A DNA stretch of 64,000 bases from Tistlia sp040905785 (GCF_040905785.1 NZ_JBBDQW010000029.1:84899-148898); one strand, 5' to 3'. Counted from the stretch's first letter, positions 8,737 through 16,974 are shown. Numbers and translations: made by a program. The notes: generated by a model from the sequence alone, not told the origin.

Positions 8737-9828
8737 TCAGCCTGCCATGACTCGGGTCCAGGCCTCCTCGTAGAGCCGCTGCGCGTCCTCGCCCAGGTAG
8801 ATCTGCGGCTCGCAGCGCGCGATCGTCTCGTCGGTCGGGAAGATCGCCGGATTGTCGTTGTACTCGGGGCCGAGCAGCTCGCGCGCCGCCTGGTTGGCCG
8901 TCGCGTACTGGATGTAGTCGGCGATCGCCGCGCCCGGCTCGGGCGCCAGGATGTAGTTGATGAAGGCGTGGGCGTTGTCCGGGTGCGGCGCGTCCTTCGG
9001 AATGCACAGCGTGTCCTGCCAGAGCAGAGAGCCCTCGTCCGGCACGACGTAGCTGACGTCGGGGTCCTCGGCCATGATCTGCAGGATGTCGCCGTTCCAC
9101 TCGACGGTCAGGTCGACCTCGCCGGAGAGCAGCAGGTCCTGGCCGTTGTCCTCCGCGAAGACCTTGACGTTCGGCTTCTGGCGGATCAGCAGCTCCTCGG
9201 CCGCCTTGATCTCCGCGGGATCGGTCGTGTTCATCGAGTACCCGAGATACTTGGCGGCCATGCCGAGCATCGTGCGGCTCTCGCTGAGCAGGGCGATGCG
9301 GCCGGCGTGGGCGTCGCTCTCGAGCACCGCGCTCCAGCTGCTCGGCACGCCGTCGACCGCCGACTTGCGGTAGCCGATGCCCATGGTGCCCCACATGTAG
9401 GGCATCGAGTACTCGCGGCCCGGGTCGAAGGCGGCGTCCCGGAAGGCCGGAGCGACATTGCTGAAGTTCGGGATCTTCGAGTGATCGAGCTTCTGCAGCA
9501 GGCCCGCGAGGATCAGGCGCTCGCAGTAGTCGTTGGTCGGCACGATCACGTCGAAGCCGGGATTGCCCTCCTTGAAGCGGGCGAAGAGCTCGTCGTTGTC
9601 GGCGAAGAGACTCATCGAGACGTCGATGCCGGAGACCTCCTTGAAGTCTTCCAGCGTCGTCTCGCCGATGTAGGTGTCCCAGTTGTAGAAGTTGACCTTC
9701 GGCTCCTCCTGGGCCTTCGCCCCCTTGGGCAGGCCCGCGAAGGTGAGGCCGACGGCGGCGGCACCGGTCAGGAACCGGCGGCGCGACAGCGCCTCGATGA
9801 GCGTTCGTCCGGGGTGCTGGCGACGCAT
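8737..9828 (-). CDS. potF: Polyamine-binding periplasmic protein, Tat-exported (PotD/PotF type)
   Basis: This 363-residue binding protein captures putrescine or spermidine in the periplasm and delivers it to the PotH/PotI permeases. The N-terminus carries a twin-arginine signal, SRRRFLTGAAAVGL (about residues 15-28), followed by a hydrophobic stretch and a likely cut after GAKA. Sec signals are usual in enteric PotD and PotF. The mature protein starts near VNFYNWDTYIGE, a family hallmark, and also contains FDVIVPTNDY and MPYMWGTMGIGY. ATG 9828 is preceded by AGGGAG at good spacing. It is the first gene of the four-gene minus-strand operon. Exact polyamine specificity cannot be read from sequence. 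Confidence 0.92.
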   Translation of the reverse strand: MRRQHPGRTLIEALSRRRFLTGAAAVGLTFAGLPKGAKAQEEPKVNFYNWDTYIGETTLEDFKEVSGIDVSMSLFADNDELFARFKEGNPGFDVIVPTNDYCERLILAGLLQKLDHSKIPNFSNVAPAFRDAAFDPGREYSMPYMWGTMGIGYRKSAVDGVPSSWSAVLESDAHAGRIALLSESRTMLGMAAKYLGYSMNTTDPAEIKAAEELLIRQKPNVKVFAEDNGQDLLLSGEVDLTVEWNGDILQIMAEDPDVSYVVPDEGSLLWQDTLCIPKDAPHPDNAHAFINYILAPEPGAAIADYIQYATANQAARELLGPEYNDNPAIFPTDETIARCEPQIYLGEDAQRLYEEAWTRVMAG

Positions 9829-9990
9829 GTCAATCTCCCTGCTGCCTGGAATGGAGGTGGTCGGTCCTTGTTCTCCCCGCCCGTGCGGCTCCCCACCGCC
9901 GGACGCGGGCTTGCCGCCATTGTTCTCGACCGGCCACCTTCTGCGCAAGTCCGTTGCGGTGCAACGACCTGCGAGCGGCCGGTGCGCCCG

Positions 9991-10656
9991 TCAGCCCCCG
10001 CCGTAGCCGAGCGGAAGCCGCTCCGCGGCCCCGATCAGGTCGTCGGCCGTCAGCACCCGGAAGCCGGGCGCGGCGAGGTCCAGCGCCCGGGCGCGCTCGC
10101 CGGCCGCCGCGCCGTGACCGGTCAGGACGTGCAGGCCGCCGGCCAGGCCGGCGCGGCGGCCGGCCTCGAGGTCGAGCGCCCGGTCGCCGACGATCCAGCC
10201 CGCCGCCGGCTCGAGCGCCAGCAGCGCGCCGGCGCGCAGGAGCATGCCGGGATTCGGCTTGCGCGCCGGATGGTCGGGGTGGCGGTAGCGGCCGAGGCCC
10301 TCGGGGTGGTGCGGACAGGCCAGGACCAGGTCGAAGGGCTCGGGTGCGCCGGCCGCGGCGAGCTGGCGCTCGATCTCGGCCTGGGTTGCCGCGAAGGCCG
10401 GCCAGCCGTAGCGGCCGCGGCCGACGCCCGACTGGTTGCTGACCAGCACCACGGCCCAGCCGGCGGCGCGCGCCGCGCGGCACAGCGCGGCGGCGCCGGG
10501 CGCGACCCGCACCTCGGCCGGCCGGTGCAGGTAGCCGACCTCCTCGACGACGACGCCGTCGCGGTCCAGGAACAGCGCCCGCCCCGACGCCGGCCGCGAG
10601 CCGGGCTCACGGAGCCGGCGGCGCTCGCACCACAGGCCGTCGGGCTGCTCGCCCAT
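9991..10656 (-). CDS. gmhB: GmhB-like HAD phosphatase (D,D-heptose 1,7-bisphosphate / histidinol-phosphate family)
   Basis: The 221-residue HAD subclass IIIA phosphatase has the catalytic motif LFLDRDGVV (about residue 29), motif II SNQSGVGRG, motif III RKPNPGM and the acidic motif VGDRALDLEAG. GmhB enzymes remove the 7-phosphate of D-glycero-manno-heptose 1,7-bisphosphate for LPS core or S-layer heptose. The structural zinc loop is unusual: CPHHPEG supplies the first Cys and His, but the usual Cys-x-Cys before RKP reads H-P-A. Either the site has changed or zinc is lost. No other heptose gene is adjacent, so the substrate is inferred from family only. The gene lies 32 bp downstream of the hydroxybutyrate dehydrogenase gene's stop on the same strand. 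Confidence 0.7.
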   Translation of the reverse strand: MGEQPDGLWCERRRLREPGSRPASGRALFLDRDGVVVEEVGYLHRPAEVRVAPGAAALCRAARAAGWAVVLVSNQSGVGRGRYGWPAFAATQAEIERQLAAAGAPEPFDLVLACPHHPEGLGRYRHPDHPARKPNPGMLLRAGALLALEPAAGWIVGDRALDLEAGRRAGLAGGLHVLTGHGAAAGERARALDLAAPGFRVLTADDLIGAAERLPLGYGGG

Positions 10657-10688
10657 CCGCCGCGCCCGCTCCCCGCCGCCGGCGGCGC

Positions 10689-11477
10689 CTACTGGGCGGT
10701 CCAGCCGCCGTCGATCGGCAGCGCGGCGCCGGTGATGCGCTCGGCGGCCGGCGAGCAGAGGAAGACCGCGAAGGCGCCGATCTGCTCGGGCGTCACCGGC
10801 TCGCCGCTCGGCATCTTCTCGCCGATCAGCTTCTCCCGGGCGGCCGCCGCGGTCAGGCTCTCGCGCTCGGCCAGGGCGTCGATCTGCTTCTGGACCAGGG
10901 GCGTCAGCACCCAGCCCGGGCAGATCGCGTTGGCGGTGATGCCGTCGCGCGCGGTCTCCAGGGCCGTCACCTTGGTCAGGCCGACGATGCCGTGCTTGGC
11001 CGCGACGTAGGCCGATTTCTGCACCGAGGCGACCAGGCCGTGCGCCGAGGCGACGTTGAGAATGCGGCCCCAGCCGCGGCGCTTCATCGCCGGCAGGGCA
11101 TGGTGGGTGGTGTGGAAGGCGCTCGAGAGGTTGATCGCGATCACCGCGTCCCAGCGCTCGGCCGGGAAGTCCTCGAGGTTGGCGGTATGCTGGATGCCGG
11201 CATTGTTGACCAGGATGTCGACCGCGCCGAACTCGGCCTCGGCCTTCTTCATCATGGTTTCGATCGCCGCCGGCCGGCTCATGTCGGCGCCGTCGTAGAC
11301 GACCTTGACTCCGTGCTCCTCGGCCAGGCCGGTCTTGAGCCGGGCGATCGCGGCCTCCTCGCCGAAGCCGTTGAGGACGATGTCGGCGCCCTGGGCGGCC
11401 AGGGCGCGCGCGATGGCTTCGCCGATGCCGCTGGTCGAGCCGGTGACCAGGGCGGTCTTGCCGGAAAGGTCGGTCAT
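10689..11477 (-). CDS. bdhA: 3-hydroxybutyrate dehydrogenase (SDR family)
   Basis: BdhA oxidises D-3-hydroxybutyrate to acetoacetate with NAD+, the cytosolic step after depolymerisation of poly-3-hydroxybutyrate. The 262-residue protein has the classical short-chain dehydrogenase elements: cofactor motif TGSTSGIG (about 13-20), NNAGIQH, catalytic Ser in NVASAHG and the YVAAK pair, plus the C-terminal IDGGW. GIQHTANLEDF and NLSSAFHTTHHALP are characteristic of this subfamily rather than of generic SDRs. ATG 11477 fits the usual start MTDLSGKTALVTG. A divergent small membrane protein gene begins about 110 bp upstream. Confidence 0.9.
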   Translation of the reverse strand: MTDLSGKTALVTGSTSGIGEAIARALAAQGADIVLNGFGEEAAIARLKTGLAEEHGVKVVYDGADMSRPAAIETMMKKAEAEFGAVDILVNNAGIQHTANLEDFPAERWDAVIAINLSSAFHTTHHALPAMKRRGWGRILNVASAHGLVASVQKSAYVAAKHGIVGLTKVTALETARDGITANAICPGWVLTPLVQKQIDALAERESLTAAAAREKLIGEKMPSGEPVTPEQIGAFAVFLCSPAAERITGAALPIDGGWTAQ

Positions 11478-11586
11478 GCTATGGATCCCTGCGAGTGGAG
11501 GAAGGGGTGCGGAGGACGGCCCTCCAATCTGGCGCCTTCGCGACGAAGCCGCCAGGGGCACGCCCTGCAGGAAACACCAAGGACCG

Positions 11587-11790
11587 ATGGACACCTGGCT
11601 CGCCTGGACGATCGTGATCTGCGGCTGGCTGCTGCCCCTGCTCGACGTGGCGGCCTCGCGCCGCAGCGGGTCCTGGGCGCCGCCGCCCGGCGGCCGCTGC
11701 CCCTTCGGGCCGCGCGTCGGCTGGCTCGTCGTCGTGCTGCTCGGCGGCCCGCTCGGCTGGCTGCTGTACAGGAAACGGCGACCCGCCTGA
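11587..11790 (+). CDS. Small membrane protein of unknown function (67 aa)
   Basis: The open frame encodes 67 residues with two hydrophobic segments, about residues 4-22 (WLAWTIVICGWLLPLLD) and 44-60 (VGWLVVVLLGGPLGWLL), joined by a Pro/Gly/Cys loop and ending in basic RKRRPA. This is a two-helix hairpin topology. AAGGA (11578-11582) lies 4 bases before ATG 11587. The gene sits between the divergent bdhA and the convergent DUF1192 gene. No family is recognised. In GC-rich DNA such short frames can be spurious, so this call is moderate. Confidence 0.5.
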   Translation: MDTWLAWTIVICGWLLPLLDVAASRRSGSWAPPPGGRCPFGPRVGWLVVVLLGGPLGWLLYRKRRPA

Positions 11791-11818
11791 CGCGCGGCGC
11801 GCCAGCCTCGGGGTAGCC

Positions 11819-12001
11819 CTAGAGCTTGAACAGCGCGGCGGCGGCGGACTTGTAGTCGGTCTTGCCGGCGATCTTGGCGCGCACGCGCTCGGCCTCGGTC
11901 TCCAGCTCGGCGAGATAGTCCGCGAGCTCCTCGACGCCCATCAGGTCGAGGTCCTTGGGCTTGGCGATCGCCTTGCGCGGCTCCAGGTCCAACGGGTCCA
12001 T
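11819..12001 (-). CDS. DUF1192 family protein
   Basis: This 60-residue soluble protein starts MDPLDLEPRKAIAKPKDLDL and ends in a helical part with LADYLAELETEAERVRAKI, followed by a conserved YKSAAAALFKL tail. This matches DUF1192, a small alphaproteobacterial family of unknown function. GGGAGGA lies about 9 bases before ATG 12001. The gene is divergent from the quinone oxidoreductase gene, an arrangement often seen for this family, so the two may share a promoter in the roughly 70-bp gap between them. The helical segment suggests a coiled-coil or dimer. No catalytic residues are evident. Confidence 0.88.
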   Translation of the reverse strand: MDPLDLEPRKAIAKPKDLDLMGVEELADYLAELETEAERVRAKIAGKTDYKSAAAALFKL

Positions 12002-12073
12002 GGCGCAGTCCTCCCTCGCGCTGCAATGGCCTTCCATATTAGACAGCCGGCAGCAGAACGAAAGGAGCGAGCC

Positions 12074-13093
12074 TTGGCCCAGTCCCCGCACCAGTCCCCG
12101 CCCAAGTCCCCACCGGAGAGCATGACCGCCATCGAGATCCTCGGGCCGGGCGGGCCCGAGGTCCTGAAGCCCGCCACGCGGCCGGTGCCGCGCCCGGGGC
12201 GCGGCGAGGTCCTGCTGCGCGTCGCCGCCGCCGGCGTCAACCGGCCCGACGTGCTGCAGCGCAAGGGCGGCTACGCGCCGCCGCCCGGCGCCTCGGACAT
12301 TCCCGGCCTGGAGCTCGCCGGCGAGGTCGTGGCGCTCGGCGAGGGCGTCGAGACCTGGCAGGTCGGCGACGCGGTCTGCGCGCTGGTCGCCGGCGGCGGC
12401 TATGCCGAGTACGCCGTCGCGCCGGCCGCCCAGTGCCTGCCGGTGCCGCGCGGTCTGACCCCGGTCGAGGCGGCGGCCCTGCCGGAGACCTTCTTCACGG
12501 TCTGGAGCAACGTCTTCGACCGCGGCGGCCTGAGGCAGGGCGAGCGCTTCCTGGTGCACGGCGGCTCCAGCGGCATCGGCACCACGGCGATCCAGCTTGC
12601 CGTCGCCTTCGGCGCCCGCGTCTTCGCGACCGCCGGCAGCGCCGAGAAGTGCGCGGCCTGCGAGGCGCTGGGCGCCGAGCGCGCGATCAACTACCGCGAG
12701 GAGGACTTCGTCGAGGTCGTCGAGCAGGCGGCCGGCGGCTGCGACCTGATCCTCGACATGGTCGGCGGCGCCTACATCCCGCGCGACGTCGCGCTGCTGT
12801 CGCCCGACGGCCGCCTGGTCTTCATCGCCTTCCTCGGCGGCCCCAAGGTCGAGCTCAACTTCTCCCAGGTCATGGTCAAGCGCCTGACCCTGACCGGCTC
12901 GACGCTGCGGCCGCGCGACGTCGCCTTCAAGGCGGCGATCGCCGCCAGCCTGCAGGCCCGCGTCTGGCCGCTGCTGGAGGCCGGCACGGTCAAGCCGGTG
13001 ATCCACCGCACCTTCCCGCTGGCCGAGGCGGCGGCCGCCCACGCCCTGATGGAATCGAGCGCCCACATCGGCAAGATCGTGCTGACGACCTGA
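12074..13093 (+). CDS. NAD(P)H quinone oxidoreductase, PIG3/QOR family
   Basis: This medium-chain dehydrogenase/reductase lacks zinc ligands and resembles PIG3-type quinone oxidoreductases, which reduce quinones with NADPH. Visible features are VAAAGVNRPDVLQRKGGY (about 35-55), PGLELAGEV, and a cofactor domain with VHGGSSGIGTTAIQLA. AINYREEDF and the C-terminal SAHIGKIVL are also typical. AAAGGAG before TTG 12074 suggests a non-ATG start giving 339 residues; ATG 12122 (MTAIEILGPGG) matches the usual family N-terminus and would give 323. The sequence between is proline-rich and low complexity. The gene is divergent from the DUF1192 gene and convergent with the next short-chain dehydrogenase. 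Confidence 0.88.
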   Translation: MAQSPHQSPPKSPPESMTAIEILGPGGPEVLKPATRPVPRPGRGEVLLRVAAAGVNRPDVLQRKGGYAPPPGASDIPGLELAGEVVALGEGVETWQVGDAVCALVAGGGYAEYAVAPAAQCLPVPRGLTPVEAAALPETFFTVWSNVFDRGGLRQGERFLVHGGSSGIGTTAIQLAVAFGARVFATAGSAEKCAACEALGAERAINYREEDFVEVVEQAAGGCDLILDMVGGAYIPRDVALLSPDGRLVFIAFLGGPKVELNFSQVMVKRLTLTGSTLRPRDVAFKAAIAASLQARVWPLLEAGTVKPVIHRTFPLAEAAAAHALMESSAHIGKIVLTT

Positions 13094-13105
13094 GGGCGGC
13101 TTGAA

Positions 13106-13125
13106 CGCCGGCCGCGCGGCCGGCG
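13106..13125. terminator. Perfect 20-bp palindrome between convergent genes
   Basis: CGCCGGCCGC (13106-13115) is followed directly by its reverse complement GCGGCCGGCG (13116-13125). It lies 13 bp after the quinone oxidoreductase stop and before the convergent dehydrogenase stop at 13148. No T-run follows, so it is at best a candidate bidirectional terminator. Confidence 0.4.
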
Positions 13126-13147
13126 CTTGGGCATCCGCCCGAACTCG

Positions 13148-13906
13148 CTACTGCATGCGCATGCCGCCGTCGAGGCGGATGGTGTCGTTGCTCAGCATGA
13201 CGTTGCCGACGATGGTCATGACGATCTGGGCGAACTCGGCCGGCGTGCCGAAGCGCTTGGGGAAGGGCGTCTGCTGGGCCAGGGTGTCCTGGACCTCCTG
13301 GGGCATGTTGAGCAGCAGCGGCGTGCCGATCAGGCCCGGCGCGACGGTCATGACGCGCACCCCGAAGCGCGCCAGCTCGCGCGCCGCCGGGGTCATCATG
13401 CCGATGATGCCGGCCTTGGAGGCGGCGTAGGCGGCTTGCCCGACCTGGCCCTCGAAGGCGGCGATCGAGGCGGTCGAGACGATGACGCCGCGCTCGCCAT
13501 CCTCGTTGAGCGGCTCGGCCGCGGTCATCTCGGCGGCGGCGAGGCGCAGCAGGTTGAAGCTGCCGATCAGGTTGACCTCGACGACCTTCCGGAAGGCCTC
13601 GAGGGGCATGGCGCCCTCCTTGCCGACGATCCGCTTGGCCGGTGCGATGCCGGCGCAGTTGACCAGCACCCGGCAGGGTCCGTGGGCCTTGGCGGCCTCG
13701 GCGACGGCGGCCTCGGCGGCGGCGGCGTCCGAGACGTCGCAGGCCAGGCCGAGGCCGCCGATCTCGCCGGCGACCGCCTTGGCGGCCTCGCCGTTGAGGT
13801 CGAGCAGCGCGACTTTGGCGCCGGCGGCCGCGAGCGCGCGCCCGACCTCGGCGCCCATGCCCGATCCGCCGCCCGTGACGATCGCACCCAAGCCCTTGAC
13901 GTCCAT
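13148..13906 (-). CDS. SDR family oxidoreductase, 3-hydroxyacyl-CoA dehydrogenase type-2-like
   Basis: The 252-residue short-chain dehydrogenase has cofactor motif TGGGSGMG, NCAGIAPAKR, catalytic Ser in VSTASIAAFEGQVGQ, and the YAASK pair. The layout AGIAPAKRI, GVIVSTASIAAFEGQ and GRFGTPAEFAQIV-like C-terminal text matches HSD17B10-type 3-hydroxyacyl-CoA dehydrogenases, which oxidise (S)-3-hydroxyacyl-CoA in branched-chain or fatty-acid breakdown. That fits other acyl-CoA genes in the window (mmsA, mcm). The C-terminus LDGGMRMQ is also typical. It is not linked in an operon to other degradation genes here, so substrate is uncertain. Confidence 0.8.
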   Translation of the reverse strand: MDVKGLGAIVTGGGSGMGAEVGRALAAAGAKVALLDLNGEAAKAVAGEIGGLGLACDVSDAAAAEAAVAEAAKAHGPCRVLVNCAGIAPAKRIVGKEGAMPLEAFRKVVEVNLIGSFNLLRLAAAEMTAAEPLNEDGERGVIVSTASIAAFEGQVGQAAYAASKAGIIGMMTPAARELARFGVRVMTVAPGLIGTPLLLNMPQEVQDTLAQQTPFPKRFGTPAEFAQIVMTIVGNVMLSNDTIRLDGGMRMQ

Positions 13907-14003
13907 CTTCCCGGTCTCCTCGCTGTCGGAATGGCCGGCGCGATATAGCAGAGGTGCCGGGGGCGGGCCAGCGGCCGGCAGGCCACGGGCGTCAGGCTGG
14001 GCA

Positions 14004-14945
14004 TCAAGCCGGCGGAAACACCAGGTCGAGGGCGTCCGGAAGCACGCGGATCACGCCCGGCAGGGAGGCGACGATGTCGCCGTCGCCCTGGATCGGATCC
14101 TCGACCGGCCCCTGGATCGCGATGCGGCGGCCGGTGACGACGCGGTAGTCGGGCAGGCGCGGCAGCAGGCCCAGCAGCATGGCCAGGGCGTAGCGGGCTG
14201 CATGGAGGCGCCCGGGCCGCTCGAACAGGCAGACCTCCAGGCTCGGCGCCTCGAGCCCGGCGGCCGGCGCCAGCACGTAGCGGCCGCCGTAGAAGTGCGC
14301 GTTGCAGGCGACCGCCGAGGCGGCGGCGTAGATCTCCTCGTCGATCGCCACGCGGTAGCGCGGGAAGTCGTAGACGGCGAGCTGGCGCAGGGTCTGGACG
14401 ACATAGGCGAGCTTGCCCAGGCGCTTCTTGAGCCGCCCGTCGACCCGGGCGACGACCCGGGCGTCGAAGCCGACGCCGGCCATCAGGCAGAAGGCGCGGC
14501 CGTTCGCCTCGCCCAGCGCCACCGGTCGGGCGACGCCCTCCAGGATCGCCCGGGCGACCGCCGCGGGCCGGGTCGACAGCCCGATCTCCGCGGCCAGCAC
14601 GTTGGCGGTGCCGAGCGGCAGGATCGCCAGCGGCAGGCCGCGGCCGCCGGCCCGGTTGGCCAGCAGGCCGTTGATCGCCTCGTTGACCGTGCCGTCTCCG
14701 CCGGCGACGACCAGCCGGTCGCAGGCGCCGCGGCCGAGCGCCGCCGCGAAGTCCTCGGCATCGCCGCGCCGGCCGGTCTCCAGCACCTCAAGCTCGGCGC
14801 CCGCCGCTGCCAGCCGTTCCAGGACGGACTCGTAGCGCCGGCGGCGGGCGCCGCCGGCGGTCGGGTTGTGGATGATGCTCAGGCGGTTCGGCCGCTCGGC
14901 GGCGCCGCTGTCGAGCAGGTCGGGGTGGGCAACGTTCCGGTCCAT
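14004..14945 (-). CDS. Diacylglycerol kinase family lipid kinase (YegS-like)
   Basis: This 313-residue protein has the DAGK catalytic domain: IIHNPTAGG near the start, the nucleotide-binding GGDGTVNEAINGLL (about residues 80-93), and PLGTANVLAAEIGL. A C-terminal beta-sandwich domain follows, with the acidic D-G-D near QGDGDIVASLPG. Enzymes of this family phosphorylate lipids such as diacylglycerol or phosphatidylglycerol at the membrane, with ATP. It is divergent from the LpxH-like gene, and a similar neighbourhood of lipid kinase, LpxH-like and GT4 genes occurs in related bacteria, suggesting an envelope-lipid role. The precise lipid substrate is unknown. Confidence 0.85.
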   Translation of the reverse strand: MDRNVAHPDLLDSGAAERPNRLSIIHNPTAGGARRRRYESVLERLAAAGAELEVLETGRRGDAEDFAAALGRGACDRLVVAGGDGTVNEAINGLLANRAGGRGLPLAILPLGTANVLAAEIGLSTRPAAVARAILEGVARPVALGEANGRAFCLMAGVGFDARVVARVDGRLKKRLGKLAYVVQTLRQLAVYDFPRYRVAIDEEIYAAASAVACNAHFYGGRYVLAPAAGLEAPSLEVCLFERPGRLHAARYALAMLLGLLPRLPDYRVVTGRRIAIQGPVEDPIQGDGDIVASLPGVIRVLPDALDLVFPPA

Positions 14946-15124
14946 ACCGGATGAATACTTGGGGTAGGAAGCATTGCGGTTATGTTTCTACTATATGAAT
15001 ATTTAATTGTTCTAGAGATCGCCGATGGTGCGGCGCGACTGGTCTTGATAGGGCTGCCACTGGAGAGTCCTGAGTCGCTTCCCCGGCCGCCTCGGCCGGA
15101 TCGCGACGGCGACGGGAAGGCTGC
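14946..15124. promoter_or_regulatory. AT-rich divergent promoter region between lipid kinase and LpxH-like genes
   Basis: Within very GC-rich DNA this gap contains a distinctly AT-rich patch, about 14974-15013 (includes TACTATATGAATATTTAATTG). Several TATA-like hexamers occur on both strands but no pair with a clear -35 at 16-18 bp could be fixed. It most likely holds back-to-back promoters for the minus-strand lipid kinase and the plus-strand envelope cluster. Confidence 0.55.
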
Positions 15125-15958
15125 ATGCAGGCGACGATCCAGCAGGGACGCTACAGGGCTATCTTCCTGTCCGACATCCACCTCGGCACGCGCGGCTGCA
15201 AGGCCGAGTTCCTGCTGGACTTCCTGCGCCTCAACGAGGCCGAGACGATCTACCTGGTCGGCGACATCTTCGACGGCTGGCGCCTGAAGAAGTCCTGGTA
15301 CTGGCCCCAGGCGCACAACGACGTCGTCCAGAAGCTGCTGCGCAAGGCGCGCAAGGGGGCCCGGCTGATCTACGTGCCGGGCAACCACGACGAGGTGCTG
15401 CGCGGCTACACCGGCCAGCACTTCGGCGGCGTCGAGGTGGTGTCGGAGGCGATCCACGAGACCGCCGACGGCCGCCGCATGCTGGTGCTGCACGGCGACG
15501 CCTTCGACGGCATCGTCAAGTACGCACGCTGGCTCGCCCTGCTCGGCGACTCGGCCTATAACCTGGCGCTGGCGCTGAACCACTGGTTCAACCTCGCGCG
15601 CCGCCGCCTCGGCTTCGGCTACTGGTCGATGTCGGCCTGGCTCAAAGGCCGGGTCAAGAACGCCGTCCAGTTCATCGACCGCTACGAGGAGGCGGTCGCC
15701 GAGGAAGCGCGGCGGCGCGGCGTCGACGGCGTCATCTGCGGCCACATCCACAAGGCCGAGCAGCGCCGGATCGGCGAGATCCTCTACATCAACGACGGCG
15801 ACTGGGTGGAGAGCTGCACCGCGCTGGTCGAGCACTTCGACGGCCGCTTCGAGATCCTCTACTGGGCCGAGCTGCGCAACTTCTCGATGCTGCGCGCGGG
15901 CGGCGACGAGGCGGGCGGCGACGAGCTGGGCGGCGACGAGCTGGGCGCCGCCGCCTGA
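15125..15958 (+). CDS. LpxH-like UDP-2,3-diacylglucosamine diphosphatase family metallophosphoesterase
   Basis: The 277-residue calcineurin-like phosphoesterase carries all metal motifs: SDIHLG, GDIFD, GNHDE, LHGDAFDG and CGHIHKA. LpxH-type enzymes hydrolyse UDP-2,3-diacylglucosamine to lipid X in lipid A synthesis; this longer alphaproteobacterial subfamily (often 270-290 aa) is usually named the same way but is less well characterised. The last 20 residues contain a repeat, GGDEA-GGDEL-GGDEL, from three 15-bp DNA units at 15899-15943. The stop overlaps the next start (TGATG). It opens the envelope cluster, with msbA, lpxK and lpxL downstream, which supports the lipid A role. Confidence 0.8.
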   Translation: MQATIQQGRYRAIFLSDIHLGTRGCKAEFLLDFLRLNEAETIYLVGDIFDGWRLKKSWYWPQAHNDVVQKLLRKARKGARLIYVPGNHDEVLRGYTGQHFGGVEVVSEAIHETADGRRMLVLHGDAFDGIVKYARWLALLGDSAYNLALALNHWFNLARRRLGFGYWSMSAWLKGRVKNAVQFIDRYEEAVAEEARRRGVDGVICGHIHKAEQRRIGEILYINDGDWVESCTALVEHFDGRFEILYWAELRNFSMLRAGGDEAGGDELGGDELGAAA

Positions 15959-16974
15959 TGCGCATCCTGCTCGCCACCGACGCCTGGACGCCGCAGATCA
16001 ACGGCGTCGTGCGCACCCTCGGCCGGGTCGGCGAGGAGCTGAGGGCGCTGGGCCACACGGTCGAGGTGATCGAGCCCGGCCGCTTCCGGACCATCGCCTG
16101 CCCGACCTACCCTGAGATCCGCCTGGCGGTCAGGCCCCGGGCCGGCGCGCGCCGCCTCCTCGATGCCTTCCGGCCGGAGGCCGTGCACATCGCCACCGAA
16201 GGCCCGATCGGCTGGGCGGTGCGCAGCCTCTGCCTCGGCCGCGGCCTGCCCTTCACGACCAGCTACCACACCCGCTTTCCCGAGTACCTGGCGGCGCGGA
16301 TACCGGTGCCGCTGGCGCTCGGCTACGCCGTGATGCGCCGCTTCCACCGGCCCTCGAAGGGGGTGATGGTGGCGACGCCGACGCTGCTGGGCGAGCTCGA
16401 AGGCCGCGGCTTCTCCAACCTCAAGGCCTGGTCGCGCGGCGTCGACACCGAGCTCTTCAAGCCGCGCAACGATCCCGCTCTCGACCTGCCCCGCCCGGTC
16501 TACCTCTACGTCGGCCGGGTCTCGGTCGAGAAGAACCTGGAGGCCTTCCTGCGCCTCGACCTCACGCCCGGCACCAAGCTGGTGGTCGGCGACGGCCCGC
16601 AGCTCGCCGAGCTGCGGCGGCGCTTTCCCGAGACCCGCTTCGCCGGCGCCAGGCAGGGCGAGGAGCTGGCCCGCCACTACGCCTCGGCCGACGTCTTCGT
16701 CTTCCCGAGCCGCACCGACACCTTCGGGCTGGTCATGCTGGAAGCCCTGGCCAGCGGCCTGCCGGTCGCCGCCTTCCCGGTCCCCGGCCCGCTTGACGTA
16801 GTCGACGGCCACGGCATCGGGATGCTCGACGAGGACCTCGCCTACGCTGCCGGGCGCGCCCTGGCGATCCCGCCGGAGCGCTGCCGGGCCCACGCCCTGA
16901 AGCACTCCTGGCGCGCCTGCGCCGAGCAGTTCCTGGGCAACCTGCACCCGATCGCCGGTCCCCCGCCGGCCTGA
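15958..16974 (+). CDS. Glycosyltransferase family 4 (GT-B fold)
   Basis: This 338-residue GT4-type glycosyltransferase has an N-terminal acceptor domain beginning MRILLATDAWTPQINGVVRT and a C-terminal donor domain. YVGRVSVEKNLEAF marks the donor domain, and SRTDTFGLVMLEALASGLP is the position equivalent to the EX7E motif, with Asp in place of the first Glu as in the PimB/GtfB-like branch. It probably uses a nucleotide sugar to glycosylate a lipid at the inner face of the membrane; donor and acceptor are unknown. It overlaps the LpxH-like gene by one base, so the two are translationally coupled. The role in LPS or another glycolipid is inference from that link. Confidence 0.85.
   Translation: MRILLATDAWTPQINGVVRTLGRVGEELRALGHTVEVIEPGRFRTIACPTYPEIRLAVRPRAGARRLLDAFRPEAVHIATEGPIGWAVRSLCLGRGLPFTTSYHTRFPEYLAARIPVPLALGYAVMRRFHRPSKGVMVATPTLLGELEGRGFSNLKAWSRGVDTELFKPRNDPALDLPRPVYLYVGRVSVEKNLEAFLRLDLTPGTKLVVGDGPQLAELRRRFPETRFAGARQGEELARHYASADVFVFPSRTDTFGLVMLEALASGLPVAAFPVPGPLDVVDGHGIGMLDEDLAYAAGRALAIPPERCRAHALKHSWRACAEQFLGNLHPIAGPPPA

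Noticed and set aside
11305..11586. Upstream extension of the small two-helix membrane gene
   Set aside because: The extension overlaps the start of bdhA on the other strand and is low complexity; the ATG at 11587 gives a sensible product.
13106..13125. Treating the 20-bp palindrome as a protein-binding operator
   Set aside because: It lies between two stop codons, where a terminator-type hairpin is the simpler explanation.
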